Counted from the first letter of the stretch, positions 52,356 to 62,341 are shown. The stretch: DNA of 64,000 bases from G965202915 sp965205955 (GCA_965205955.1 OZ242192.1:2418001-2482000); one strand, 5' to 3'. Notes: a model not told the origin generated them from the letters alone. Translations and numbers: made by a program.

Positions 52356-52978
52356 AACAACTCCAATTTGCCGCCATCGGCCAGGTCAAGCGTAATCCAT
52401 TTCAGCACGCATTCCAGGGAAATATTGGGCTTGTCCGATGCCGACTCATTAATCTCCTGCTCCAGCCGGCGAAATTGGCATTCCGAAACGGAGTAGGCGC
52501 CTTCCGCATGCTTGTCCAGGTAGTCCAGCAACTCGAGCAGATCGCCTTCGTGCAATAAGCCTGCCTTCAAGTTCATCTCGCTGAAATAAAATCTGTACGG
52601 GCCGCTGTCAACCTGAAACTCAGGAATAAATTCCTGCCGGGATAGAATTTCATAACCAAGAGAGGGGAATTTTATTTTTTCATCCGACCGCCGCAGCGTT
52701 TCTATCCAGTTCAGCCGGTGCTCCTCGCCAATCAAGCCGTTATTACCGGCTTGCACAAATTCAGAGTAATATTGGTTTATCAACTGCTCTTCCTGATCCA
52801 CCGCCAGATAGCGGCGGCTGATTCCCAGAAACGAGCTGTTATTTTTATTATATTGCGTCTGTCGGGTCTGTTTGAAATAGTCGCTCCCCTGAACCAGTCC
52901 GATATTCATCAGCAAACATACGCCCAGCATGATCAAGGCGCCCCGCAGTATCGACCACTCAATATCAGCCGGTTTCAT
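52352..52978 (-). CDS. MshJ/PilO-like inner-membrane protein
   Basis: 208 residues. One N-terminal membrane segment (ALIMLGVCLLMNIGLV), then a helical stretch and a small alpha/beta domain (FRFYFSEMNLKAGLLHEGDLLELLDYLDKHAEG in parts). Position after the PilM/N-like gene and before the MshK-like gene fits the MshJ/PilO role of the assembly platform. Sequence alone is weakly diagnostic. Confidence 0.6.
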   Translation of the reverse strand: MKPADIEWSILRGALIMLGVCLLMNIGLVQGSDYFKQTRQTQYNKNNSSFLGISRRYLAVDQEEQLINQYYSEFVQAGNNGLIGEEHRLNWIETLRRSDEKIKFPSLGYEILSRQEFIPEFQVDSGPYRFYFSEMNLKAGLLHEGDLLELLDYLDKHAEGAYSVSECQFRRLEQEINESASDKPNISLECVLKWITLDLADGGKLELL

Positions 52979-54557
52979 CGTATATCCCCAACACAGCCCT
53001 CAGGCTGAATTCCGCCTCACTGCCCACGTTTTTCACATCCTCGCGCAAACTGCCCCCGGAACTGACATCCAACGGAAGCGTTAAAATGGTTACCCGGTGC
53101 ACCGACTCATCCTGCCGCAACGCCTCGGCAAATTCATTTACCATCGCGATGGCAGCGCGATAATCGCCGTCGAACGAATGCAGCCGGGCATTGATTGTCG
53201 CGATCTGATAATACCTTGCCTTACTGCCATTATCGATATTCACATCCTCGATTTCATCTGTGATCGCATCGGTTCCGACATCCGGTTCCATGCTGGCAAC
53301 CCAATCGATTTGCTGCAGATGAATCCGGGGAAATTTAAGTAACGAAGCGCCCAGAAAACGCATCATTTTCACCGGAGTAGATTTATATTCATCCAGCGTG
53401 GCAAGCGCATCCACCGCCACCTTTAATTGTGCCGGTTCAACCGGGATCTGTGGCAGTTGTTTACGCGCCAACTCATAGCGATCGGTATAGAACTCCGCCC
53501 TTTGGCTTGCCACAACACTCTGCTGGCCGTATATGAACCCACCCACGAGAGCGGAGCTGCTGTAGACAACAGCCAGTGTCGCCAGCAATACACTGGCAAC
53601 ATTCATTGCATAGCGCAATTTGCGCATTTTGTTATAGCGCAATTCCGTGGGCAAGGCATAGGCATTGGGCGGTACTTCAGATAGCAAATGGGTAATGAAA
53701 ATTTGATCGGAAAATGGCGTGATCTGCTGTTTTTCTATTCCCATTCGACGGGCAAGTGAATCAAGATCAATTAGATGATTCCTGACCATCTCGTCCTGTT
53801 CCGCTTGCTGTCTCACCTCGAACAGCAAATCGTTGTGCGCCAGAAAATATATATCCAGCGGCTGCTGTATCGATATCATCCTGAGACTTCTCAAGTAGCG
53901 ATGAATTTTGCCGACCTCCGAAAAAATTCTGGGCGTATACGAAGCCGTGCCATAGCGGGGTAATTTCGTCAGACGGCTGATTTTTAATTTTTGTTGATGA
54001 AAAAAAGTCTGCCGTAAACCGCTGATGCTTTGCATGCTGACAACCAGCACATGCTCGGACACGTCGGGCAGAAATTTCAAAAAGGATCCGCTCAACAGCG
54101 GTAAAGAAATCACCCCCGCCAGAGGCACTTTATGCTTCTCCAGGATTTGCAGCCAGGGCTGGATAATGTCCTGCCTGGACAACGCGGTAAAAAGCACCTT
54201 GTCATCCCGCCTGCCCTGCTGCTCTCTCTCCTGAATCTGGGTGTAGAAATACCGCGTTTCTTTGAACAAACGCGATTGTTTTCTTTTGATCAGCGCCCTG
54301 CGGTCCGCCCCGAACACGTGCGGGATGGTATCTGTGCGAAACTCTTCTTCCATGATATCGACCAGCACATATACCGGGGTGGGAGGGGTTGCCTCGATAT
54401 AGCGAACAAATTTTTCCTGCCCCGCTTCATCGTTATTGAACAGGTAGGAACTGCCCAATCTTCCGCGATGCCAGAAATAGACGGCCAGTTTCCCGGAACT
54501 CAGAAATATCGCCCTGCTGTCAAACAGATTAAATTTTGATTTCAGTGATGAGATCAT
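52965..54557 (-). CDS. MshI-like assembly platform protein (PilM/PilN-type fusion)
   Basis: 530 residues. The N-terminal 300 residues are cytoplasmic and resemble an actin-fold (PilM/GspL) domain; a single membrane helix follows at about 340-360 (VLLATLAVVYSSSALVGGFIYG), then a PilN-like periplasmic domain of about 170 residues. Overlaps mshG by 29 bases and the PilO-like gene by 14. It should link the ATPase to the periplasmic platform. Confidence 0.65.
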   Translation of the reverse strand: MISSLKSKFNLFDSRAIFLSSGKLAVYFWHRGRLGSSYLFNNDEAGQEKFVRYIEATPPTPVYVLVDIMEEEFRTDTIPHVFGADRRALIKRKQSRLFKETRYFYTQIQEREQQGRRDDKVLFTALSRQDIIQPWLQILEKHKVPLAGVISLPLLSGSFLKFLPDVSEHVLVVSMQSISGLRQTFFHQQKLKISRLTKLPRYGTASYTPRIFSEVGKIHRYLRSLRMISIQQPLDIYFLAHNDLLFEVRQQAEQDEMVRNHLIDLDSLARRMGIEKQQITPFSDQIFITHLLSEVPPNAYALPTELRYNKMRKLRYAMNVASVLLATLAVVYSSSALVGGFIYGQQSVVASQRAEFYTDRYELARKQLPQIPVEPAQLKVAVDALATLDEYKSTPVKMMRFLGASLLKFPRIHLQQIDWVASMEPDVGTDAITDEIEDVNIDNGSKARYYQIATINARLHSFDGDYRAAIAMVNEFAEALRQDESVHRVTILTLPLDVSSGGSLREDVKNVGSEAEFSLRAVLGIYDETG

Positions 54558-55734
54558 AAATCGGCCCTAAAACCGAGAACATAACCCAGGCTATCAGGAG
54601 TCCCAGGATCACCGTCATGCCGGGCTCGATGATCGACTGCAAACGCTCAACGGACTCCTTCACATCGCGCGTATAAAAATAGCCGATATTGCGCAGCGAT
54701 TCCTCCAATGAGCCCGTGTTTTCACCCACCCGGATTATTCTCAATGCCAGCGGGGGAAAAAGCCCCGCCGATTGGAAACTGTTACTCAATGTCAGACCCT
54801 CGGAAATTTGCCGTCCAACCCGGCGCATTATCTCTGCAATCGCTTTATTGTCCGCGATTTCCACCCCGGTCCTTACACACTCAATGATAGTGATGCCGGA
54901 TGCGTACATCAGCGCAAACGAATTGACTATTCTGGTCAATATGATTTTTCTCATAATCGGACCGACTATCGGCAGCTTCAATTTAAGCGCATCATATTTC
55001 AAATGAAAAGCGGGACTGAGCCTGATCCCCGCATAGACACCCAATACCATCAGCAGCGGGGTCGCTAAAATTACATACCAGTACCCCACAAAAATATTTG
55101 AAACCACGATCAGTACCTGAGTATGCAGCGGCAATTCCTGCCCTATATTTTTCACAAAGCGCAACAATTCCGGCACCAGATACGTCATCAAAAAGAAGAT
55201 TACCGCAAGCACCACCGTCCCTACAAAAGCAGGGTACATCAACAGCTTTTTCGTTTGCGCCGCCTGCTCATCCTGCCAGCGCAGATTTCTGCCGAGCTCA
55301 TTGAAAATCATACTGATCTCGCCCGACTGCTCCCCTGCGTCTACCAGATTCGTGAATACATTGTTAAAGACCGAAGGAAAAGCGCGCATTGATTCCGACA
55401 GGGTCTTGCCTCCCTCTATAGCCTCAATCAGCGCGGCAGCCACCTCGGACAAGCGGCGATTATCCATGCTGTTCTGCAAATCCCGCAGGCTGTCGATTAT
55501 AGGGATCCCCGCCCGCGCGGTTTGTTCTATATGAAAACAAAATGTAATCAAATCGCGGCGTTTGATGCCGGTTCCGGTAATACTTCTTACCTTTGTCCTG
55601 ACCTCGCGATAGTTGACCAGATCGAATCCCATTTTGCGCAATCGCATCTCAAGATCGGCGACATTAACCGCCTCAACCCGGCCCCTGTGGAATTTACCGC
55701 TTCCGTCGATTGCCTTGTACTTATAAGAATCCAT
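54529..55734 (-). CDS. mshG: GspF/PilC-family inner-membrane protein (MshG-like)
   Basis: 401 residues with two T2SSF repeats. First: RRDLITFCFHIEQTARAGIPIIDSLRDL; the motif GEQSGEISMIFNELGR; three membrane segments (FVGTVVLAVIFFLMTYLV; YWYVILATPLLMVLGVYAG; PGMTVILGLLIAWVMFSVLGP); second repeat ILTRIVNSFALMYASGITIIE with VGENTGSLEESLRNIGYFY. It forms the platform on which the MshE ATPase works. 2 bases after mshE. Confidence 0.88.
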   Translation of the reverse strand: MDSYKYKAIDGSGKFHRGRVEAVNVADLEMRLRKMGFDLVNYREVRTKVRSITGTGIKRRDLITFCFHIEQTARAGIPIIDSLRDLQNSMDNRRLSEVAAALIEAIEGGKTLSESMRAFPSVFNNVFTNLVDAGEQSGEISMIFNELGRNLRWQDEQAAQTKKLLMYPAFVGTVVLAVIFFLMTYLVPELLRFVKNIGQELPLHTQVLIVVSNIFVGYWYVILATPLLMVLGVYAGIRLSPAFHLKYDALKLKLPIVGPIMRKIILTRIVNSFALMYASGITIIECVRTGVEIADNKAIAEIMRRVGRQISEGLTLSNSFQSAGLFPPLALRIIRVGENTGSLEESLRNIGYFYTRDVKESVERLQSIIEPGMTVILGLLIAWVMFSVLGPIYDLITEIKI

Positions 55735-55736
55735 GG

Positions 55737-57455
55737 CTATTGCGCCTGCAAATCAACCGTTAGATCAACCACGCGCGCCACTTCATCGATACTGGTCGAA
55801 CCATCGAGCACCCGGCTTGCCCCGGCATCTGCGAGGGTCTTGAATCCCTTGGACAAGGCCATCTCCAACAAATCCCGTTTACTGCCTTTTCTGACGATCA
55901 ACTCGTCGAGGTCCGCATCAAAATGCAATACCTCCTGCAGCGCCATTCTGCCCCGGTATCCGTCACCATCGCATTTATCACAGCCGCTGGCGCGGTATAT
56001 TTTCTGATCGTTATCCACCGCACCGATCCCGAGTAAATTGCGCGTGGGATCGTCCATCGTACAGGGCTCCTTACAATCACGGCAAAGCCTTCTGATCAAT
56101 CTTTGCGCGATGATACCGACGATATTTCCGGTAATAATTTCAGGTTTGACGCCAATATCCAGCAGGCGCGGAATCGAACCCAGGGCCGAATTGGCATGCA
56201 GGGTCGAAAACACCTTATGCCCGGTCATTGCAGCCCGAAAAGCCATGCTCGCAGTATCCTGATCGCGAACTTCCCCGACGAGGATAATGTCCGGATCCTG
56301 CCGCATCAATGAGCGGATCCCCTCGGCAAAATCGAGCTGAAAAACCTCATTGATTGAAGTCTGTCGAATCATTACGGTCGGATATTCCACCGGATCTTCC
56401 AAGGTCATGATGTTGACCGATTCCCGGTTCAGATACGACAATATCGAATACAGGGTAGTCGTTTTACCACTGCCGGTAGGGCCGGTTACCAGGACTATAC
56501 CATCCGGTTTCGCGACGATTAGCTTCAGTAAATCGAGCGCCTCCCCCACCAACCCGAGATCATCCAGAGATACAATGCCTTTCTGTCTGTCCAGCACACG
56601 CAATACGATATTCTCGCCATGCACCATCGGCAGCGTAGATACCCGAAAATCGACCAGACGTCCCGATAGAGAAAGCGAAAATCTTCCATCCTGGGGCGCC
56701 CTGCTCTCGGCAATATCCATTCCCGACATGACCTTCAGCCTGACCGCGATGGCCGACCAGTAATCTTTGTGCAGACTGCGGATCTGTTTCAAAACCCCGT
56801 CAATTCTATACCGGAAGCGCAGGAAGCCTGCCTCCGGTTCGATATGAATATCAGAAGCGCCGCGCTTTACCGCATCCGACAACAATGCATCAACAAGCCG
56901 CACAACAGGCTGGCTATATTCATCCGATTCGGCATCCAGGCTCTGGTAATCGATCTTGCCTGTTTCAATTTCACGCAGGATGCCATCCACGGACAGTTCA
57001 AACCCATAAAACTGATCGATAGCCCTTTCGATCTCCACCTCGCCCGCCAGCACAGGGACCACGTCCACACTACTACCGTCCAGATGTATATTGATTTGAT
57101 CGAGGACAACAACGTCGAAAGGATCGGTCATGGCTATCGTCAATGCCTTGCGCTGGGAATCGTAGATCAACGGCAATATGCGAAACTGCCTTGCCATATC
57201 TTTCGGGATCATTTCGATTGCCTCGCCGTCGGCAACCGCGTTACTCAGCTCGATACTTTCCTGTCCGAGCACCCCGCCCATAAAATCACGAATAGTCGCT
57301 TCGGTAGCGAAGCCCAATCGGACCAGGATCTTGCCGAGCAGCTCCTTGCTTTTCTTCTGCTCCGTTAATGCGATATTGATTTGATCGGAAGTAATGATCC
57401 CCTTGTTGACAAGCTCCTGCCCAAGAAGAAGATGTCCTTCATTTCCTTCTATCAC
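55737..57455 (-). CDS. mshE: GspE/MshE-family assembly ATPase
   Basis: 572 residues. MshEN/T2SSE N-terminal domain at 8-70, with LLGQELVNKGIITSDQINIALTEQ where c-di-GMP-binding relatives have an Arg at the first position. ATPase core: Walker A GPTGSGKTTTLYSIL at 325-339, Asp box MTLEDPVEYP, Walker B RQDPDIILVGEVRD, His box. A zinc tetracysteine follows: C458, C461 and C492, C495. Start is GTG 57455; the stop of the TPR gene lies 4 bases upstream and no better start exists in frame. It powers assembly of the pseudopilus. Confidence 0.9.
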   Translation of the reverse strand: MIEGNEGHLLLGQELVNKGIITSDQINIALTEQKKSKELLGKILVRLGFATEATIRDFMGGVLGQESIELSNAVADGEAIEMIPKDMARQFRILPLIYDSQRKALTIAMTDPFDVVVLDQINIHLDGSSVDVVPVLAGEVEIERAIDQFYGFELSVDGILREIETGKIDYQSLDAESDEYSQPVVRLVDALLSDAVKRGASDIHIEPEAGFLRFRYRIDGVLKQIRSLHKDYWSAIAVRLKVMSGMDIAESRAPQDGRFSLSLSGRLVDFRVSTLPMVHGENIVLRVLDRQKGIVSLDDLGLVGEALDLLKLIVAKPDGIVLVTGPTGSGKTTTLYSILSYLNRESVNIMTLEDPVEYPTVMIRQTSINEVFQLDFAEGIRSLMRQDPDIILVGEVRDQDTASMAFRAAMTGHKVFSTLHANSALGSIPRLLDIGVKPEIITGNIVGIIAQRLIRRLCRDCKEPCTMDDPTRNLLGIGAVDNDQKIYRASGCDKCDGDGYRGRMALQEVLHFDADLDELIVRKGSKRDLLEMALSKGFKTLADAGASRVLDGSTSIDEVARVVDLTVDLQAQ

Positions 57456-57459
57456 AGCA

Positions 57460-59082
57460 TTAAGGACGTTTCATATCAGATATTGCCTGCACCCTGGTCA
57501 GCACAGCGGTCATATCGAATTGTGCACCACCGTCGCCGGCCAGTTTGATTGCAATACCATAATAATCCAGCGCCGTTTCATATTGGCCTGTATGATCGAG
57601 ACTCACCGCCAGATTCAACGCATAATTCGCATCGTTTGGCTCGATACGATAGGCGGTAAGGAATGCCTGTTGCGCCTCGGGCCAGCGCGATTCGGACGCA
57701 TAAAGATTACCCAGCGCAAAATGCAGATAAGGCGCTTCCGCATCGCGGGACAGCAATGATTTGATCGCGCTTTCGCCCTGCCGCAAATTACTTTTGCCGA
57801 ATAAATCAATCATCGCCGCTACCGCAATCGCATCCGACGGGTCCAGCTTGAGCAGGTATGAATAATACCTGTAGGCGCGATCAATATCCCCATCCCGCAT
57901 TGCAATGGCGGCCAGGCCGAGTAAACCATTGCGATTATTGGATGAGGCCGCTACAACCCGCTGATACAAGGTCTTTGCCCGCGAATAATTACCCTTTTCA
58001 TACGCAGCGAACGCCTCCCTCAACTGTGTGCCGACCGGAGATACAGTCTTTTTTTTGCTCAGTGTGAACCTTGCTGGAACGGTGGCGGTGTCTTCAGACA
58101 AGGCCGCAGAACCTGTGGCAGCCAGATCCTCCTCCGGCAATGCCTCAGGGACTGCGGCAACCAGATCCCCATTCCCGGACAATGCGCTTGCGGCAACCGC
58201 CTCTTCCTGCACAACCGGCTGCTCCTCGATACCCTGTACCGCAAGCGATTCGGCAGGAACCCTGTCAACCTCTTGCCCCTGCCCGGCAGAAGCGCCCTCT
58301 TCCACCGGGGTCTGCGCCTCCTCCACTGCGGACAACCCGGACGGTTCCACAGGAACCCTGTCAACCTCTTGCCCCTGCCCGGCAGAAGCGCTCTCTTCCA
58401 CCGGGGTCTGCGCCTCCTCCACTGCGGACAGCCCGGAGGGTTCCGAATCCGCCGCCAATGTGCCGCCGGCCATATCGCCCGCCTGGATCTCTTGCTCCAC
58501 CGATGGAGACGCACCCACCCTTTCGACACTGTCTGCAACAATCGGCGAAGGTATATCCCGAATCACCGGGGTAACGGCAAAAGAATAAAACACGCTGAAA
58601 GACAACACCGCCAGTACCGATAAAACCCCCAGAACGATCCATTGCAGGGGTCTGCCATCAGGATTATGACCGGCAACGGCATGAAAAACAGGTTGCGCGG
58701 TGGAAGATGCGGGTTGATGCTGCTCCTGCTGAACCTCTTGCAACAACTCCGCCGACGACACGCCGGATAATGTTGCTTCATTGACTATCGCCTCATCCGG
58801 CTTCCCGTTTGCAGAAGCCGTATCTTTGCCGCCTGCGGCAGGTAATTTTTCCCCGGACAGCGGCTGCAATGACAAGCGCATCGTTGCATCGGGCAGTCCG
58901 GAACCCGGCTTCACCCGGCCCTTATCCGCTGAATCGTGCCCGGTAACACCCTTGTCAACAGGCACGGTACGCGGCTCTGTTATTGCGGAAACCGGCGCGC
59001 CGGTCTTGTCTCTGGAACGCCGCTCATCCTCATTCCCTTCCTGCTCCGCATTTTTCTTCAAGGGATCCAGCGATACACTCAT
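57460..59082 (-). CDS. MshN-like TPR protein of the pilus locus
   Basis: 540 residues. A long low-complexity cytoplasmic N terminus (about 1-145), a membrane helix at about 148-168 (WIVLGVLSVLAVLSFSVFY), a Glu/Ala/Val-rich linker with a 32-residue perfect-type duplication (SGLSAVEEAQTPVEE...), then TPR repeats from about 360 to the end. MshN in MSHA systems has the same anchor-plus-TPR design and this genomic place between secretin and ATPase. It probably pilots or scaffolds periplasmic assembly. Confidence 0.75.
   Translation of the reverse strand: MSVSLDPLKKNAEQEGNEDERRSRDKTGAPVSAITEPRTVPVDKGVTGHDSADKGRVKPGSGLPDATMRLSLQPLSGEKLPAAGGKDTASANGKPDEAIVNEATLSGVSSAELLQEVQQEQHQPASSTAQPVFHAVAGHNPDGRPLQWIVLGVLSVLAVLSFSVFYSFAVTPVIRDIPSPIVADSVERVGASPSVEQEIQAGDMAGGTLAADSEPSGLSAVEEAQTPVEESASAGQGQEVDRVPVEPSGLSAVEEAQTPVEEGASAGQGQEVDRVPAESLAVQGIEEQPVVQEEAVAASALSGNGDLVAAVPEALPEEDLAATGSAALSEDTATVPARFTLSKKKTVSPVGTQLREAFAAYEKGNYSRAKTLYQRVVAASSNNRNGLLGLAAIAMRDGDIDRAYRYYSYLLKLDPSDAIAVAAMIDLFGKSNLRQGESAIKSLLSRDAEAPYLHFALGNLYASESRWPEAQQAFLTAYRIEPNDANYALNLAVSLDHTGQYETALDYYGIAIKLAGDGGAQFDMTAVLTRVQAISDMKRP
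58254..58445 (-). repeat. Two 96-bp direct repeats inside the MshN-like gene
   Basis: The block 58254-58349 is repeated at 58350-58445 with only a few differences (agcgccctct versus agcgctctct; aacccggacgg versus agcccggaggg). It encodes the duplicated 32-residue linker segment with SGLSAVEEAQTPVEE. Being in frame, copy-number change would shorten or lengthen the periplasmic linker. Confidence 0.9.
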
Positions 59083-59092
59083 ACCTAATCAC

Positions 59093-60703
59093 TCACTCTA
59101 TACCGTTTTCCTGCTGCCAGGCGGAGTTCAGAAACGGCTTAAACTGTTTTAAATCCTCCTCAATGCTGGGCGTCTTCACCACAACCGGCCGCAAAAAAAC
59201 CACTAGCTCGGTCTTGACATATTCCTTATTGGTTGCCGAAAAAAGAGCGCCCAGCAACGGAATATCGCTAAGACCCGGCACCCCTCTTTTTACGTCCCTG
59301 CTCTCATCCTGCATCAATCCGCCCAGCACGCCAATCTGTCCATTGGTCAGCCTCAGCACCGATTCCAGTTCCCTGACCTGGATACGCGGGACTGGATTAG
59401 GTATGGTAAGTTGTGGATTCGGATCATTCACAAATCCTGTGAGGGTTGAAATAGTTGGCCGAACATTCAGCAAGACTTCCTCGCTCGCACTGATCTGCGG
59501 CGTAACCGCCATCACGATCCCGACCGGCACCGTCCTTGCCGTGGTATCCACCGCAGTGACAGGAGAGCCACCCTGCGTTCCCGGCGCCGCTTCGGCGTCC
59601 ACATCGAAATAAACAATATTATCCACCACTTTCAATAAAGCAGTCTGGTTGTTCAACACCATAAGCTGCGGACTGGAAAGCACCCTGGTATCCCCAAACT
59701 GATCCAACAGATTGACCGTTGCGGTAATTGAATTTTCCCCGGGCGTGGGATCCAGATCGGGATATGTAAATGCAAAAGCCTCTGAAACCTCGCCGGATAA
59801 ACTGGGGAGCCCGTCCAAACTGGATATAACCACGCCAAAATTCCCCGCCATAGCGCTCCAGTCAATGCCGGCCTGATACTGATCACTCAGAGTTACCTCG
59901 GCGATCGTCGCCTGAATCAGCACCTGCCGCCTCGCGCTCGCCAACAGAATATCGATAAATCTCTGCAGTTGCTCATGCTGCCGCGAGGTGGCCCGCACCG
60001 AGAGGAGTCCGGATTCCGGGTAGGGGATCACCGATTGAGAAATGGGAACCGCCGAGGTCTGGCCGGATTCGGGCTCTTCACCCAGAATTGCCGCCACATT
60101 CGCAACCAATGTAGGCCAGAAATAATTACCCGAGACGCTCTCCACGTCCGTGGTGGAATTATTGCCGCTGCCGCCGCCGCCCTGCGTCAACCCCCCGGAA
60201 CTGGTAGAGGAAATTTGTGTTGCCACGGCATTCGAACCGGTTGTGGTCCTCGATATATTGACGTAGTCAATGGCATAGGTGTGGAGATAGGGAGTATCCG
60301 GAGTAATCACCAGATTATCGCCATCGAAGGTATAGCGCAGATCGATCTGCCTCGATAACCTGCTCAGGATCTGCGGCAAGGTTTGATCGACGGCATAGAT
60401 GATCACATTGCCGTTGATCTCCGGAGCAATATCCACATTAATACTGGCATCCCTCGCCAGCGCGAATAACAACTCCTTTACCGGCACCTCATTTACCAGA
60501 ATGGTATAGGTGTCGAGTTCCCTCGGCGTCCCCGGCTCAGGCAGTACCGGCAGTTTTTCCACAAGCTGAGGGATCTCACCGGCAGACGGCGCTTCAGCCT
60601 GTTGAATATGCCCGTCCCCAAGTTCCGGCTGCTTCGGTTCGATTGCGGCACAAGCTCCCAGAAACAAAAACATTCCGGAAAAAATTATTCTATTCATTAT
60701 CAT
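59093..60703 (-). CDS. mshL: Secretin, MshL/PilQ family
   Basis: 536 residues from ATG 60703 (or 60697); the longer frame to 60754 only adds non-signal sequence. Lipobox LFLGAC indicates an outer-membrane lipoprotein. N-domain with TILVNEVPVKELLFALARD, then the secretin core: RRQVLIQATIAEVTLSDQYQAGIDW (in parts), LLDQFGDTRVLSSPQLMVLNNQTALLKV (in parts), VPVGIVMAVTPQIS and LGGLMQDE...GVPGLSDIPLLGALF, ending KTELVVFLRPVVV. It forms the outer-membrane gate through which the pilus passes. A Gly/Ser/Asn-rich loop (GGLTQGGGGSGNNST) separates N-domain and core. First gene of the locus. Confidence 0.92.
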   Translation of the reverse strand: MIMNRIIFSGMFLFLGACAAIEPKQPELGDGHIQQAEAPSAGEIPQLVEKLPVLPEPGTPRELDTYTILVNEVPVKELLFALARDASINVDIAPEINGNVIIYAVDQTLPQILSRLSRQIDLRYTFDGDNLVITPDTPYLHTYAIDYVNISRTTTGSNAVATQISSTSSGGLTQGGGGSGNNSTTDVESVSGNYFWPTLVANVAAILGEEPESGQTSAVPISQSVIPYPESGLLSVRATSRQHEQLQRFIDILLASARRQVLIQATIAEVTLSDQYQAGIDWSAMAGNFGVVISSLDGLPSLSGEVSEAFAFTYPDLDPTPGENSITATVNLLDQFGDTRVLSSPQLMVLNNQTALLKVVDNIVYFDVDAEAAPGTQGGSPVTAVDTTARTVPVGIVMAVTPQISASEEVLLNVRPTISTLTGFVNDPNPQLTIPNPVPRIQVRELESVLRLTNGQIGVLGGLMQDESRDVKRGVPGLSDIPLLGALFSATNKEYVKTELVVFLRPVVVKTPSIEEDLKQFKPFLNSAWQQENGIE

Positions 60704-60971
60704 CAAATCCGTTTTGCGATGTAGCCTCAAAATTATATAATAAAAACCCTGCAAATACGCATAATATACCGATATTCGCTATTTCTTATATTCTGATTAT
60801 TTCCTTCCCGCCCTCATTCTTGCACATTTTCCCGAATCGTGCCGCACTTTACCGACCGATCCTCGAAAATTGCAATGTCCTCCCTTCCCCCGGCACACTT
60901 TGCATCGCATCCGGTGAAAGTCTATGATACCCGCTCCAGCACAATTGCCGAACAAAAATTCAAATTCAACA

Positions 60972-62336
60972 ATGAATCCAAGCATAATCATTCTTGCGGC
61001 AGGCCGGGGAAAACGAATGTATTCCAATCTGCCCAAGGCATTGCACCCACTGGCAGGACGCACCTTGCTTGAACACGTTTATCATACCGCCTCATCGCTG
61101 CAACATAAAGACATCCACATCGTGTACGGGTACGGTGGAGACCGGGTAAAGGACGCCCTGCAGGACCTGCCGGCGTCATGGGTGGAGCAGGCCGAACAAC
61201 TCGGCACCGGCCATGCCGTATCCCAGGCCATTGCTGGCTTGCCCGATGCAGACAATGCCCTGATCCTGTACGGCGACACACCGCTAATCACACAGAAAAC
61301 CCTGCAAAATCTTATCGACTCCCATAACGATTCCGCCTTGAGCCTGTTGACCGCCCATGCCGACAACCCCGCAGAGTACGGCCGCATCATCAGAGACGGA
61401 TCCGGCAATATCCTGCGCATTGTCGAAGAAAAAGATGCCACCGAAGCAGAAAAAGCCACGCATGAAATCAATACCGGGATAATGCTGGCCGGCATTGCAT
61501 CGTTGCGCAAATGGCTGAATGCAATCAGCAACGACAATAAACAGGGCGAGTATTATTTAACGGATATTGTAGCGCTCGCGGTAGATGAAGGCGCCAATAT
61601 CAATACCGAGGCAACCGAGTCCCCGATAGAAACCCATGGCATAAACAATCGCGCACAACTTGCCGAGATCGAGCGCTACTATCAATTAGTGCAGGCGCAT
61701 CACCTGATGCACAGGGGCGTTACCCTGGCAGATCCCGCCAGATTCGATTTGCGCGGTGAACTCGAGGCCGGACGAGACAACACCATCGACATCAACACAA
61801 TAATGGAAGGTCGTCTAAAACTGGGACATAACGTCAACATAGGCCCGAATTGCATCATCAAGGACTCAATTGTAGGGAACAACACCGCCATCCTGGCAAA
61901 CTGTGTTATTGAAAATGCAATTATAGGAAACGATTGCCGGATCGGCCCCTTTGCGCACATTCGCCCCGACTCGACGCTCGATGACAAAGTGTGTATCGGC
62001 AACTTTGTAGAGATAAAGAAAAGCACGGTGGGCAAAGGCACCAAGATCAGCCATCTAAGCTACATAGGCGACAGCGAGCTGGGCAACGACACCAACATAG
62101 GCGCCGGTGTGATCACCTGCAATTATGACGGCGCCGACAAGCACAAAACCATCATCGGCAACCGGGTATTTGTCGGCTCCGACGTGCAACTCATCGCACC
62201 CGTCAAGGTCGAAGACGGCGCAACAATCGCCGCCGGCGCCACCATCACCGAAGATGTCAGACCCAATGCGCTGGCAATCAGCCGGGTTGAGCAAAAAATA
62301 ATCGACGACTGGAAAAGACCGCAAAAACCCGAATAA
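60972..62336 (+). CDS. glmU: Bifunctional UDP-GlcNAc synthase GlmU
   Basis: 454 residues from ATG 60972, close to E. coli GlmU (456). N-terminal uridylyltransferase: SIIILAAGRGKRMYSNLPKAL, LYGDTPLI, EINTGIM; C-terminal left-handed beta-helix acetyltransferase with hexapeptide repeats (GNNTAILANCVIENAIIGND, GVITCNYDGADKHKT, GSDVQLIAPVKV). It makes UDP-GlcNAc for LPS and peptidoglycan. An in-frame ATG at 60924 has a better ribosome site (GGTGA) and would prepend 16 residues absent from relatives; the real start may be there. Confidence 0.95.
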   Translation: MNPSIIILAAGRGKRMYSNLPKALHPLAGRTLLEHVYHTASSLQHKDIHIVYGYGGDRVKDALQDLPASWVEQAEQLGTGHAVSQAIAGLPDADNALILYGDTPLITQKTLQNLIDSHNDSALSLLTAHADNPAEYGRIIRDGSGNILRIVEEKDATEAEKATHEINTGIMLAGIASLRKWLNAISNDNKQGEYYLTDIVALAVDEGANINTEATESPIETHGINNRAQLAEIERYYQLVQAHHLMHRGVTLADPARFDLRGELEAGRDNTIDINTIMEGRLKLGHNVNIGPNCIIKDSIVGNNTAILANCVIENAIIGNDCRIGPFAHIRPDSTLDDKVCIGNFVEIKKSTVGKGTKISHLSYIGDSELGNDTNIGAGVITCNYDGADKHKTIIGNRVFVGSDVQLIAPVKVEDGATIAAGATITEDVRPNALAISRVEQKIIDDWKRPQKPE

Positions 62337-62341
62337 CCATA

